Source of the DNA: Gemmobacter fulvus
Lineage (GTDB): Bacteria; Pseudomonadota; Alphaproteobacteria; Rhodobacterales; Rhodobacteraceae
Length of the DNA stretch: 64,000 nt
Assembly (NCBI RefSeq): GCF_018798885.1
Contig: NZ_CP076361.1
Location: 1,587,501-1,651,500, forward strand
Direction: 5' to 3'
Part shown: one piece after another, positions 56,072 through 64,000 of the stretch
How positions within the stretch are numbered: the stretch's first letter is position 1
Layout of the letters: every line of letters starts with the position of its first letter
Notes under the pieces: model-generated
The model's database searches: none
Told to the model about the DNA's origin: nothing
The model's input: the letters and a program-made list of their open reading frames with translations, nothing else
Translations under genes and position numbers: made by a program

Positions 56072-56518
56072 ATGAAGCCCATCTGCCCCCGCCTTGCCGC
56101 CCGCGCCCTGATCCTGCATGACGACCGCCTGCTGCTGGTGAATGCCTATGGCGGCGGCATATCCGATCTGTGGTGCGCCCCCGGTGGCGGGGTGGAGCGC
56201 GGCACCTCCTTGCCCGCAAACCTGATCCGCGAGGTGCATGAGGAAACCGGGCTGACCGTCGCTGTTGGCGATCCGGCGCTGGTGAATGAATTTCACGATC
56301 CGCGCGGCACGTTTCATCAGGTTGACATCTATTTCCGCTGCACCATCGTGGCGGGCGTGATTGATCCGGCATGGCGCGACCCCGAAGGCATCGTCACCCA
56401 GCGCCGGTTTTTCAGCCGCACCGAACTGTCGCGCATCCGCTTCAAACCCGACAGCCTGCCCGCCGCCGCCTGGGGCAGCGGTATCCTCTATGACGCCTTG
56501 GAGCCGATCACCCGATGA
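56072..56518 (+). CDS. Nudix hydrolase with altered Nudix box
   Basis: A 148-residue Nudix-fold protein. The Nudix helix reads GGGVERGTSLPANLIREVHEETGL near residues 38-61, with the catalytic REVHEETG part intact. The first conserved glutamate of the box (GX5EX7REUXEEXGU) is threonine. The substrate is probably a nucleoside diphosphate derivative, but this is not fixed by the sequence. The ATG at 56072 gives a normal family start; one at 56036 is possible. Its stop overlaps the Gre-like gene start by ATGA. Confidence 0.83.
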   Translation: MKPICPRLAARALILHDDRLLLVNAYGGGISDLWCAPGGGVERGTSLPANLIREVHEETGLTVAVGDPALVNEFHDPRGTFHQVDIYFRCTIVAGVIDPAWRDPEGIVTQRRFFSRTELSRIRFKPDSLPAAAWGSGILYDALEPITR

Positions 56519-57009
56519 GCCGCGCCTTTGTCAAGGAAGATGGCAATGATCTGGAGCCACTGCCCGATCTGCCTCTGTCGCCGCATCCTAATTACGTCAC
56601 CCCGCGCGGCCTGACGGCGCTGCAAACCCGCCTGCGCGACACGCAAGAGCGGCTGGCCCTGCTGCGCGCCCGGCCAGACCGGCTGGACAAGCTGCCCGAA
56701 GCCGCCGCCGAGCGGGACATCCGCTATCTGGAGGCCCGGCTGCGCAGCGCCATGGTGATCGACCCGGCGCAGCAGCCGTTGCGCGCCGTGGCCTTTGGCC
56801 TGAGCGTTGTCGTCGCGGATGAGGCGGGCGTGGAAAGCCGCTATGAAATCACCGGCGAGGATGAGGCCGACGCAGCACAGGGCCGGATTGCGCCGCAATC
56901 ACCACTGGCCCGCGCCCTGATCGGGGCCGAGGTCGGCGACAGCGTGATCTGGCGCCGCCCCACCGGCCCGGCCACGCTGGAGATCGTGGCCATCGAACAC
57001 CCCGCCTGA
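56515..57009 (+). CDS. GreA/GreB family transcription elongation factor-like protein
   Basis: A 164-residue two-domain protein. Residues about 25-75 form a Gre-like helical hairpin (PNYVTPRGLTALQTRLRDTQERLALLRARPDR...LEARLRSA), with tip residues RPDRLDKLPEAAAERD. The C-terminal half has the FKBP-like fold pattern of GreA (VVVADEAGVESRYEITGEDEADAAQGRIAPQSPLARALIGAEVGDSVIW). It resembles the shorter GreA/GreB paralogues whose effect on RNA polymerase may differ from true GreA. It is translationally coupled to the Nudix gene. Confidence 0.82.
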   Translation: MSRAFVKEDGNDLEPLPDLPLSPHPNYVTPRGLTALQTRLRDTQERLALLRARPDRLDKLPEAAAERDIRYLEARLRSAMVIDPAQQPLRAVAFGLSVVVADEAGVESRYEITGEDEADAAQGRIAPQSPLARALIGAEVGDSVIWRRPTGPATLEIVAIEHPA

Positions 57010-57016
57010 TCGCCGC

Positions 57017-58624
57017 TCAGCCCGCCTCTGTCTGTGCCGCACAGCGCGACCACAGCCAGCCATTCGGCCCCAGCTGCACCATACCTTTCGCCAGCTTTGC
57101 CGCCGCGTGCGGCCCGTCCATTGCGACCAGCTCCGCAACGGCCACGCTTTGCGCGTCGGATGACAGGTTGAACAGACAGATCACACTGCCTTCTGCATCA
57201 TCCCGCCGAAACCCGAGCAGCGGCGCCGGCAGATCGAAGAACCGGCTGCGCCCGGCCCGCAGCGCCGATCCCTTGCGCCAGTCCAGCAGCGCGCGATAGG
57301 TTTCCAGAACCGACCCCGCCACACCCTGTTGCGACAGCACGTTCCGGTCCAGCTGCGGCCCCTTCACCGGCAACCACGGCGTGCCCGTGGTAAAGCCGCC
57401 GGTATGCGAGCCATCCCAGACCATCGGCGTGCGGCAGCCATCGCGCCCCTTGTAATCAGGCCAGAAGCGGAAGCCGGGCGGATCGGTCAGTTCGTGATAT
57501 TCGATATCGGTTTCGGTCTGGCCCAGCTCTTCACCCTGATAGAGACAGATGGAGCCTTCAAAGCTCAACAGCATCGCCGCCGCCAGCTTTGCCACATCGT
57601 CCTGGGTGCCGTGATCGGCCCAGCGGGTCACATGCCGGATCACGTCATGGTTGGAAAAGGCCCACATCGGCCAGCCATCCGGCGCGGCGGTGAAAAACCC
57701 CTCCACCCGGCTACGAAAATGCTCTGGCGTGAACAGCGGCCCCAGCATGTCAAAACTATAGGCCATGTGCAGGCGGCCATTGCTGGTATATTCCTCCATG
57801 ATCTTCAGCGAGCGGCGCGGCCCGTCGCCCACCTCGCCCACCATGCTGCGCGCCTCGTATTCATCCAGCAGCGCGCGCAACCGGGCCAGAAAGGCAAGAT
57901 TCTCGGGCCGGGATTTGGAAAACTCGTGGTCTTGCATGTCATAGGGGTTCACCGCAGGCGTATTATCGGCGCGCGGCTCCGGCCCATTGTTGCGCAGCTT
58001 CTGGTCGTGGAAATAGTAGTTCACGGTATCCAGCCGGAACCCGTCGACCCCGCGCTCCAGCCAGAAGCGCAGCACAGACAGAACCCAATCCTGAACCTCC
58101 GGGTTGTGAAAGTTGAAATCGGGCTGCGACGGCAGGAAGTTGTGCAGGTAATATTGCCGCCGCCGCGTATCCCACTCCCAGGCACTGCCGCCGAACACCG
58201 ACACCCAGTTGTTGGGCGGGCTGCCATCCGGCTGCGCATCGGCCCAGACATACCAGTCGGCCTTGTCATTGCTGCGGTCGCGGCGACTTTGCGCGAAATA
58301 GGGGTGCTGGTCGCTGGAATGGCTGATCACCTGATCAATGACCACCTTCAGCCCCAGATCATGCGCCTGCGCCACCAGCGTATCAAAATCCGCAAGCGTG
58401 CCGAACAGCGGATCAATGTCGCAGTAATCCGAAACGTCATAACCCATATCGGCCATCGGGCTTTTGAACACGGGCGACAGCCAGACCGCATCGACACCAA
58501 GCGACGCGATATGGCCAAGCCGCTGCGTGATGCCCTTCAGATCGCCAATGCCGTCACCATCACTGTCCTGAAACGACCTTGGATATACCTGATAGACCAC
58601 CGCACCGCGCCACCACTCTGTCAT
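57017..58624 (-). CDS. GH13 alpha-glucosidase
   Basis: A 535-residue cytoplasmic glycoside hydrolase of family 13, oligo-1,6-glucosidase/alpha-glucosidase group. WWRGAVVYQVYPRSFQDSDGDGIGDLKGI is the usual start. The conserved regions are KVVIDQVISHSSDQHPYF, GFRLDTVNYYF with the nucleophile Asp near residue 200, MVGEVGDG with the acid/base Glu near 262, and FSNHDV with the third carboxylate near 323. It splits maltose, sucrose or trehalose-like sugars. No ABC sugar importer is adjacent, but two MFS genes diverge from it. Confidence 0.9.
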   Translation of the reverse strand: MTEWWRGAVVYQVYPRSFQDSDGDGIGDLKGITQRLGHIASLGVDAVWLSPVFKSPMADMGYDVSDYCDIDPLFGTLADFDTLVAQAHDLGLKVVIDQVISHSSDQHPYFAQSRRDRSNDKADWYVWADAQPDGSPPNNWVSVFGGSAWEWDTRRRQYYLHNFLPSQPDFNFHNPEVQDWVLSVLRFWLERGVDGFRLDTVNYYFHDQKLRNNGPEPRADNTPAVNPYDMQDHEFSKSRPENLAFLARLRALLDEYEARSMVGEVGDGPRRSLKIMEEYTSNGRLHMAYSFDMLGPLFTPEHFRSRVEGFFTAAPDGWPMWAFSNHDVIRHVTRWADHGTQDDVAKLAAAMLLSFEGSICLYQGEELGQTETDIEYHELTDPPGFRFWPDYKGRDGCRTPMVWDGSHTGGFTTGTPWLPVKGPQLDRNVLSQQGVAGSVLETYRALLDWRKGSALRAGRSRFFDLPAPLLGFRRDDAEGSVICLFNLSSDAQSVAVAELVAMDGPHAAAKLAKGMVQLGPNGWLWSRCAAQTEAG

Positions 58625-58683
58625 GTCTGCCCCCGAAGCCCATCGTGACTGTTTCCGCTAACCTTAGGGACGGCACGGGCCGG

Positions 58684-58700
58684 TGCAAGCGTTTTTGAAA
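58684..58700. promoter_or_regulatory. candidate LacI/GalR-type operator upstream of the glucosidase
   Basis: TGCAAGCGTTTTTGAAA, overlapped by GAAACCGCTTTG, has half-sites of the AAxCGxTT type bound by LacI-family sugar regulators such as AglR. It lies 60 bases ahead of the glucosidase start in the 207-base divergent region. Confidence 0.4.
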
Positions 58701-58831
58701 CCGCTTTGGACGCGGATTTGGCGGCCATGCAGGCCACGCATCACATTCCGTCATTGTACGGATCACAAGATTTGGATTGACCGCACCGCGCCGCCACCGC
58801 AACCTCCGCGCCTGATCCCGGAGCGCATATC

Positions 58832-60067
58832 ATGACCAAAGCCCCCCTTTTTACCTCGGTCCTGATTGCAGGCTGTGTGATCCTTCTGCTGAACTTCGCG
58901 CTGCGCGCCAGTTTCGGCATGTTCCAGATCCCGATCGCCACCGAGTTCAACTGGCCGCGTGCCGAATTTTCGCTGGCCATCGCCATTCAGAACCTCGCCT
59001 GGGGCATCGGGCAGCCGATCTTTGGCGCGCTGGCCGAACGCTTTGGCGACCGCAAGGCGGTCATCCTCGGGGCCTTCACCTATGCGCTGGGTCTGGTGCT
59101 GTCGAGTTCCGCCGTCACCCCGTTGCAGATGCAGCTTTATGAGGTGCTTGTCGGCTTTGGCATCGCGGGCACCGGCTTTGGCGTGATCCTGGCTGTTGTC
59201 GGTCGCGCCGCCTCGCCGGAAAACCGCTCCATCGCCCTGGGCATCGCCACCGCCGCAGGCTCTGCCGGTCAGGTGGTCGGCGCGCCGCTGGCCGAGTTTC
59301 TGCTGCAATCCTATCCGTGGCAGACCGTCTTCCTGATCTTTGCCGCGATCATCCTGACCACGCTGCTTTCCCTGCCCTTCATGCGCTCGCCACAGATGGC
59401 CACCCGGACTGAGCTGGAAGAAAGCCTGGGCGCCGTGCTGAAACGGGCCTTCACCGACCCGTCCTATATCATGATTTTCCTCGGGTTTTTCTCCTGCGGT
59501 TATCAGCTTGCCTTCATCACCGCGCATTTTCCCGCCTTCGTGACCGAAATGTGCGGCCCGATTGATCCCAATGGCCCCCTGGCCGCCATGGGCATTTCCT
59601 CCACCTCGGCACTGGGGGCGGTGGCCATCGCGGTGATCGGGCTGGCCAATATCGTCGGCACCATCACGGCGGGCATGCTGGGCAAGAAATACACCAAGAA
59701 ATACCTGCTGGCAGGGATCTATACCGCCCGCACCATTGTCGCAGCGCTGTTCATCCTGCTGCCGATGACCCCGACCACGGTTCTGCTGTTCTCGCTGGCC
59801 ATGGGGTCGCTGTGGCTGGCCACCGTACCGCTGACCTCCGGGCTGGTCGCGCATATCTACGGGCTGCGTTATATGGGCACGCTCTATGGCTTCGTGTTTC
59901 TCAGCCACCAGATCGGCGGCTTTCTGGGCGTCTGGCTCGGCGGCAAGATGTATGATCTGACGGGCGATTACACGCTGGTCTGGTGGATCGGTGTCGGCGT
60001 CGGGGCGTTTTCGGCCATCGTGCATCTGCCGATCCGCGAACGCCAAGCCATCGCCCAACCCGCCTGA
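58832..60067 (+). CDS. MFS transporter
   Basis: A 411-residue protein with about twelve helices. LALRASFGMFQIPIATEFNWPRAEFSLAIAIQNLAWGIGQPIFGALAERFGDRKAVILG carries the loop 2-3 G...D/ER.G.R motif (oxalate/formate-like or monocarboxylate-like MFS group). GGAG lies 10 bases ahead of the ATG. The next MFS gene starts within its stop codon (TGATG). The substrate is unknown; proximity to the glucosidase does not prove a sugar role. Confidence 0.85.
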   Translation: MTKAPLFTSVLIAGCVILLLNFALRASFGMFQIPIATEFNWPRAEFSLAIAIQNLAWGIGQPIFGALAERFGDRKAVILGAFTYALGLVLSSSAVTPLQMQLYEVLVGFGIAGTGFGVILAVVGRAASPENRSIALGIATAAGSAGQVVGAPLAEFLLQSYPWQTVFLIFAAIILTTLLSLPFMRSPQMATRTELEESLGAVLKRAFTDPSYIMIFLGFFSCGYQLAFITAHFPAFVTEMCGPIDPNGPLAAMGISSTSALGAVAIAVIGLANIVGTITAGMLGKKYTKKYLLAGIYTARTIVAALFILLPMTPTTVLLFSLAMGSLWLATVPLTSGLVAHIYGLRYMGTLYGFVFLSHQIGGFLGVWLGGKMYDLTGDYTLVWWIGVGVGAFSAIVHLPIRERQAIAQPA

Positions 60068-61239
60068 TGCGCGCCGGAATTGCCTGCCTCGTCGCCGCCT
60101 ATGTGCTGAGCCAGTTCTACCGCGCCTTCCTCGCGGTGCTGGCCCCGGTGCTGAAAACCGAACTGGGCGCCACCGCAGAAGATCTCGCCAGCGCCTCGGG
60201 CCTGTGGTTCCTGACCTTTGCCGCGATGCAACTGCCGGTCGGCTGGGCGCTCGATCACATCGGCCCCCGCCGCACCACCATCGCCTTGCTGGCCTTCGGC
60301 GGCGGCGGCGGTGCGCTGGTCTTCGGCATGGCCACCACCCCCATGGCGATCAAACTCGCCATGGCACTGATCGGCATCGGCTGCGCGCCGGTGCTGATGG
60401 CGAGCTATTATATTTTCGCCCGGCAATTCCCGCCCGCCGTCTTTGCCACCCTCGCCAGCGCGATGATCGGCTTCGGCAGTCTTGGCAATATCGCGGGCAG
60501 CCTGCCGCTGGCTTGGGCGGTGCAGGCCTTTGGCTGGCGCGAAACCATGCTCGGCCTTGCCGTCACCACCTTGCTGGTGGCCGCCCTGCTGGGTCTGCTG
60601 CTGCGTGACCCCGACCGGGTCGAGGGCGGCAGCAAAGGCTCGGTTCTGGATCTGCTGAAAATGCCCGCGCTCTGGCCGATCCTGATCATGATGTCGGTCT
60701 GTTACCTGCCCGCCGGGGCCCTGCGCGGGCTGTGGGTCGGCCCCTATTACGCCGATGTCTTCGGCGCCGATACGGCGGCGGTGGGCTGGGCAACGCTGGT
60801 GATGGGTCTGGCAATGGTGCTGGGCAATTTCGCCTATGGCCCGCTGGACCGGCTGTTCAGAACCCGCAAATGGGTGATTTTCGGCGGCAATCTGGCCTGC
60901 GCCGCCGCCCTGCTGGCGCTCTGGGCCCACCCCGAGGCCGGCGGTGGCACCACCCTCGCCCTGATTGCGGCCGTGGGCCTGTTCGGCTCCAGCTTTGCCA
61001 TTGTCATTGCCCATGGCCGCGCCTTCTTTCCACCGCATCTGATGGGGCGCGGCGTCACGCTGCTCAATCTTTTCGGCATCGGCACGGTCGGCGCGGCGCA
61101 GATCCTCACCGGTCGCGTCCATGCCGCGATCCCGCCCACCCCGCCCTCCGCCCCCTATGCCGCGCTGTTCCTGCTGTTCGGTCTGGTCCTGCTGGCAGGC
61201 TGCCTGATCTATCTGATCAGCCAAGACCGCACGGATTGA
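60067..61239 (+). CDS. MFS transporter (second of coupled pair)
   Basis: A 390-residue MFS protein of about twelve helices: LVAAYVLSQFYRAFLAVLAPVLKTELGATAEDLASASGLWFLTFAAMQLPVGWALDHIGPRRTT in the first third carries the typical loop motif. The start overlaps the stop of the previous MFS gene in TGATG, so it depends on translation of that gene. The two proteins are not close copies. The substrate is unknown. Confidence 0.85.
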   Translation: MRAGIACLVAAYVLSQFYRAFLAVLAPVLKTELGATAEDLASASGLWFLTFAAMQLPVGWALDHIGPRRTTIALLAFGGGGGALVFGMATTPMAIKLAMALIGIGCAPVLMASYYIFARQFPPAVFATLASAMIGFGSLGNIAGSLPLAWAVQAFGWRETMLGLAVTTLLVAALLGLLLRDPDRVEGGSKGSVLDLLKMPALWPILIMMSVCYLPAGALRGLWVGPYYADVFGADTAAVGWATLVMGLAMVLGNFAYGPLDRLFRTRKWVIFGGNLACAAALLALWAHPEAGGGTTLALIAAVGLFGSSFAIVIAHGRAFFPPHLMGRGVTLLNLFGIGTVGAAQILTGRVHAAIPPTPPSAPYAALFLLFGLVLLAGCLIYLISQDRTD

Positions 61240-61320
61240 CCGCGCAGAGGCACCTTTCCCTTTCATCTTGGCTCAAATATCCTCGCCGAAGGCTTCCGCA
61301 CTCATCGCCAGGCGCATCGC

Positions 61321-62478
61321 ATGATCCTGTTCCCTGCTGAATACAGCGCCCGCAAAGAGGCGGTTTTCGCGGCCTTGGCCGCCATTGACGGATCTGCACG
61401 CCGCCTGCCGATGATCCCGCTCAGCCTGCGCGACCATGCCGAAACACCGGCGCGGGTGGCCGAGGCGCTGCATCGCGCCAAACGCCAACCGAAGAACGCC
61501 CTGCTCCGCTGGCTCAAGCGGCAGCTGATCCGCGGGCAATACAATTGGGCGCGCCGTTATTTCACCCGCCACCCCGATCACATCGCGCTGGCCTGGAACG
61601 GCCTGACCGGATCGCGCATGGCCTTCATGCTCGCGGCCAAGGATGCGGGCGCGCCCACGCTTTATGCCGAGCTTGCCCCGCTGCCGGGGCGCATCACGCT
61701 CGATCCGGCCGGGGTGAATGCCGAAGGATCGGTGCCGCAGGATCCGGCCTTTTTCCGTGACTGGGCCCGAACCCACGGAACACAAGGCTGGCGGGACATC
61801 GGCGCGGGGCTGACCGCCCGCGCCTCGCGCCGCGCCGATGTCGGGCAAAGCGATGCGCCGCTGCCCGACACGCCCTTCCTGTTCTGCCCGCTACAAGTGC
61901 CCGATGACAGTCAGGTAACGCTGTTTGCGGGCTGGTGCGGCGGCATGTCGGGCTTTCTGGCCGCACTGGCTCAGGCGGCGCAGCGCCTGCCCGAGGGCTG
62001 GCATCTGCGGCTCAAGGAACATCCCTCGGCCAAGACCCCGCTGACCCCGCTGCTGGCACCGCTGATGGCCTCGGGCCGCGTCGTGCTCGACAATGCCAGT
62101 GACAGCTTTGCCCAGATCGCAGCCTCGCGCGGGGTCGTCACGCTCAATTCCTCGATGGGGTTGCAGGCGTTTTTCCATGACAGGCCGGTGATCACGCTGG
62201 GCCGCGCCTTCTTTGCCTTGCCCGGTCTGGTTCAGGTGGCAGACAGCCAGACCGCGCTGGACAGCCTGTTCGCCGATCCCGCAGGGCTGCACTATGACGA
62301 ACCGCTGCGCGCCGCCTTCCTGACCTGGCTTGACCGGGTCTATTACCCGCGTTTCAGCCATGCCGCAGGCCAGCCCGCAGCCTTCGACCGTGACGCATTC
62401 GCCGCAAAGCTGGATCAAGCGCGCACCATAGCCCGGCTGCGCGCAGAAACCCTTCCCCCCCGCCCCCCTTTGCGGTAA
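61321..62478 (+). CDS. KpsS/LipB-like capsule polysaccharide biosynthesis protein
   Basis: A 385-residue protein that resembles the capsule polysaccharide biosynthesis/export family (PF05159) of beta-Kdo transferases. The C-terminal domain has HLRLKEHPSAKTPLTP near residue 237, then GRVVLDNASDSFAQIAASRGVVTLNSSMGLQAFFHDRPVITLGRAFF near 257-302, with the conserved TLNSSMGLEA-type core. KpsC/KpsS build the Kdo linker that joins capsule to lipid. No kpsE, kpsD, kpsM or kpsT is present here, so this stands alone and its product is unknown. Confidence 0.78.
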   Translation: MILFPAEYSARKEAVFAALAAIDGSARRLPMIPLSLRDHAETPARVAEALHRAKRQPKNALLRWLKRQLIRGQYNWARRYFTRHPDHIALAWNGLTGSRMAFMLAAKDAGAPTLYAELAPLPGRITLDPAGVNAEGSVPQDPAFFRDWARTHGTQGWRDIGAGLTARASRRADVGQSDAPLPDTPFLFCPLQVPDDSQVTLFAGWCGGMSGFLAALAQAAQRLPEGWHLRLKEHPSAKTPLTPLLAPLMASGRVVLDNASDSFAQIAASRGVVTLNSSMGLQAFFHDRPVITLGRAFFALPGLVQVADSQTALDSLFADPAGLHYDEPLRAAFLTWLDRVYYPRFSHAAGQPAAFDRDAFAAKLDQARTIARLRAETLPPRPPLR

Positions 62479-62515
62479 GGGGCAGCGTCACTTTTGACAC
62501 TTAGGAGGGTCCCCG

Positions 62516-63538
62516 ATGGGCTACAAAGTCGTCGTCGTTGGTGCCACGGGCAACGTGGGCCGCGAAATGCTGAACATCCTCGCCGAGCGCGAGTTTCCGG
62601 TGGATGAGATCACTGCGCTCGCATCGCGCAATTCTCTGGGCACTGAAGTCAGCTTCGGGGACAAGACTCTCAAGACCAAAGACCTTGCCGATTTCGATTT
62701 CACCGGCTGGGACATCGCCTTTTTCGCCGTTGGCTCCGAAGCGACCAAGACCTATGCGCCCAAGGCCGCAAGCCAGGGCTGCGTGGTGATCGACAATTCG
62801 TCGCTCTACCGCTACGACCCTGATGTGCCGCTGGTCGTGCCCGAAGTGAACGCGGCGGCGGTCGATGGCTACAAAAAGAAGATGATCATCGCCAACCCCA
62901 ACTGCTCCACCGCGCAGATGGTTGTGGCGCTGAAGCCGCTGCATGACCGCGCGCGCATCAAGCGGGTGGTCGTGGCCACCTATCAATCGGTGTCCGGCAC
63001 CGGCAAGGAAGCGATTGACGAGCTGTGGAACCAGACCAAGGGCATGTACGTCCCCGGTCAGGAAGTGGCCCCGAAGGTCTATCCGAAGCAGATCGCCTTC
63101 AACGTGATCCCGCATATCGACGTGTTCCTGGACGATGGCTCGACCAAGGAAGAATGGAAGATGGTCGCTGAGACGAAAAAGATCCTCGACAAGAACATCA
63201 AGTTGACCGCGACCTGCGTGCGCGTGCCGGTGTTCGTCGGCCATTCCGAAGCGATCAATATCGAGTTTGAAGAGCCGCTGGACTGGCAAGAGGCGCAGGA
63301 CATCCTGCGCGAAGCGCCGGGCATCCTCGTGGTCGACAAACGCGAGGCCGGTGGCTACATCACCCCGGTCGAATGTGTGGGCGAATATGCCACCTATATC
63401 AGCCGGATCCGGCAAGACAGCACCGTGGAAAACGGCATCTCGCTGTGGTGCGTGTCGGACAACCTGCGCAAGGGCGCGGCGCTGAACGCGGTGCAGATCG
63501 CCGAAGTTCTGGGCAACCGCTGCCTGAAAAAAGGCTGA
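62516..63538 (+). CDS. asd: aspartate-semialdehyde dehydrogenase
   Basis: A 340-residue enzyme reducing aspartyl phosphate with NADPH for lysine, threonine, methionine and diaminopimelate synthesis. VVVGATGNVGREMLNIL is the nucleotide-binding start, the active cysteine is in IANPNCSTAQMV near residue 130, and VRVPVFVGHSEAINIEF contains the catalytic histidine near 243. TAGGAGG precedes the ATG. A strong terminator follows. Confidence 0.95.
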   Translation: MGYKVVVVGATGNVGREMLNILAEREFPVDEITALASRNSLGTEVSFGDKTLKTKDLADFDFTGWDIAFFAVGSEATKTYAPKAASQGCVVIDNSSLYRYDPDVPLVVPEVNAAAVDGYKKKMIIANPNCSTAQMVVALKPLHDRARIKRVVVATYQSVSGTGKEAIDELWNQTKGMYVPGQEVAPKVYPKQIAFNVIPHIDVFLDDGSTKEEWKMVAETKKILDKNIKLTATCVRVPVFVGHSEAINIEFEEPLDWQEAQDILREAPGILVVDKREAGGYITPVECVGEYATYISRIRQDSTVENGISLWCVSDNLRKGAALNAVQIAEVLGNRCLKKG

Positions 63539-63557
63539 CGCCCCGCCATCTGACAGC

Positions 63558-63586
63558 AAAAAGCCCCGCTTTGCGGGGCTTTTTTT
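63558..63586. terminator. terminator of asd, probably bidirectional
   Basis: AAAAAGCCCCGC/GCGGGGCTTTTT with a TTT loop and a seven-T tail lies 19 bases after asd. The A-tract on the other side gives a U-run for the convergent HutD-like gene. Confidence 0.92.
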
Positions 63587-63596
63587 CATGGGCGGT

Positions 63597-64000
63597 TCAA
63601 AACCCCAGCTGCACCGCGATGGAGAGGCCCGGTACCCGCAACTCCGCGTCGGAAATCCACAAATCGCCACTGTCCAGCGCCAGCAGGCAGACTCGCCCGC
63701 CTTGCGGGGCCGCCACCTTGCCCTGCCGCAACACCTGCACCTGCGGCGCAGGCAGACCGCGCGCCACCATCACGTTGAAATCCATCGACGGCGCGCTCAC
63801 CCGCTCGGCCCGGATCGGCACATCCCCCGGAAACGCCACCGGCAGCAGCGGATCACAGCGCAGAAGCAGCCCATCGCCGTGCAGATCAAAGCCCGGCCCG
63901 TCGATCACCGTCAGCACCCGTTCGATCCCCGGAAAGATCGAAAACGCGCCCGGTTCCACCACCGCCGCCATGGAGAGGCGCAGCCGCATCCCCTCGGGTC
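63597..64000 (-). CDS. HutD/Ves-like cupin protein (partial, N-terminus outside window)
   Basis: The reverse-strand frame is open to the window edge. It encodes at least 133 residues of C-terminal sequence: MRLRLSMAAVVEPGAFSIFPGIERVLTVIDGPGFDLH, then MDFNVMVARG and LLALDSGDLWISDAELRV. The 'RLSMA.V...G.FS.FPGIERVLTV..G.G' segment matches the HutD/Ves double-stranded beta-helix family, linked in some bacteria to histidine use. The frame runs through an internal ATG at 63989, but conserved residues before it show that the gene starts outside. No hut genes are visible here. Confidence 0.75.
   Translation of the reverse strand, partial: PEGMRLRLSMAAVVEPGAFSIFPGIERVLTVIDGPGFDLHGDGLLLRCDPLLPVAFPGDVPIRAERVSAPSMDFNVMVARGLPAPQVQVLRQGKVAAPQGGRVCLLALDSGDLWISDAELRVPGLSIAVQLGF

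Overview
The window is ordinary chromosomal sequence from a GC-rich alphaproteobacterium, almost certainly a member of the Rhodobacteraceae (Rhodobacter/Paracoccus type). The evidence is an opgG-opgI-opgH-opgC glucan operon arranged as in Rhodobacter sphaeroides, a compact hisS-hisZ-hisG operon with short-form HisG plus HisZ, a cobalamin-dependent NrdJ, a serC-serA pair, DUF1489/DUF2585/DUF4202 proteins, and dense operons with ATGA or TGATG start/stop overlaps. I see no phage, insertion sequence, integrase, CRISPR array, tRNA or rRNA gene. Both edge genes (amidohydrolase, HutD-like) are cut by the window.

Layout. 1-1.4 kb: amidohydrolase and agmatinase-family ureohydrolase. 1.6-4.8 kb: bactofilin, hotdog thioesterase, ECHDC3-like crotonase, AcuI-like reductase, DUF4202. 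4.9-10.0 kb: RND efflux pump and adaptor under a TetR regulator with an operator-like palindrome. 10.2-14.9 kb: opgGIHC for osmoregulated periplasmic glucans, including the tiny opgI. 15.1-16.4 kb: AbrB transporter and SlyX. 16.4-19.7 kb: hisSZG. 19.9-22.7 kb: DUF1489 and divergent nrdJ. 22.8-25.7 kb: structured leader, serC, serA, terminator. 25.9-31 kb: small secreted protein, PrpA-like phosphatase, DUF2585, MFS protein, thiolase, sulfotransferase-like protein. 31.1-38.5 kb: alpha-2-macroglobulin and PBP1C, a periplasmic defence/peptidoglycan pair. 38.7-44.4 kb: cytoplasmic hybrid histidine kinase, YaaA, RecQ, YggT. 44.6-48.3 kb: thioesterase, UMF1 MFS, MepA, phytase-esterase-like protein. 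48.3-49.4 kb: preQ1-I riboswitch candidate, YhhQ, and a 380-base structured intergenic region. 49.4-52.3 kb: ArfB, APH-like kinase, PiT phosphate transporter. 52.3-54.3 kb: pncA-pncB NAD salvage. 54.4-57 kb: TrhO, lipase-like protein, Nudix, Gre-like factor. 57-61.2 kb: GH13 glucosidase and two coupled MFS transporters. 61.3-64 kb: lone KpsS-like protein, asd, HutD-like fragment.

The least explained element lies between yhhQ and arfB. A 16-base perfect complement of the 16S rRNA 3' tail sits directly before a GTG-started 18-codon reading frame made of codons rare in this genome. The frame ends inside a stable hairpin, with an alternative long-range pairing and an intrinsic terminator downstream, all just ahead of the ribosome-rescue gene arfB. 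Other regulatory signals worth checking are the preQ1-I-like pseudoknot before yhhQ and a reverse-oriented Pho box at the expected transcription start of the PiT gene.
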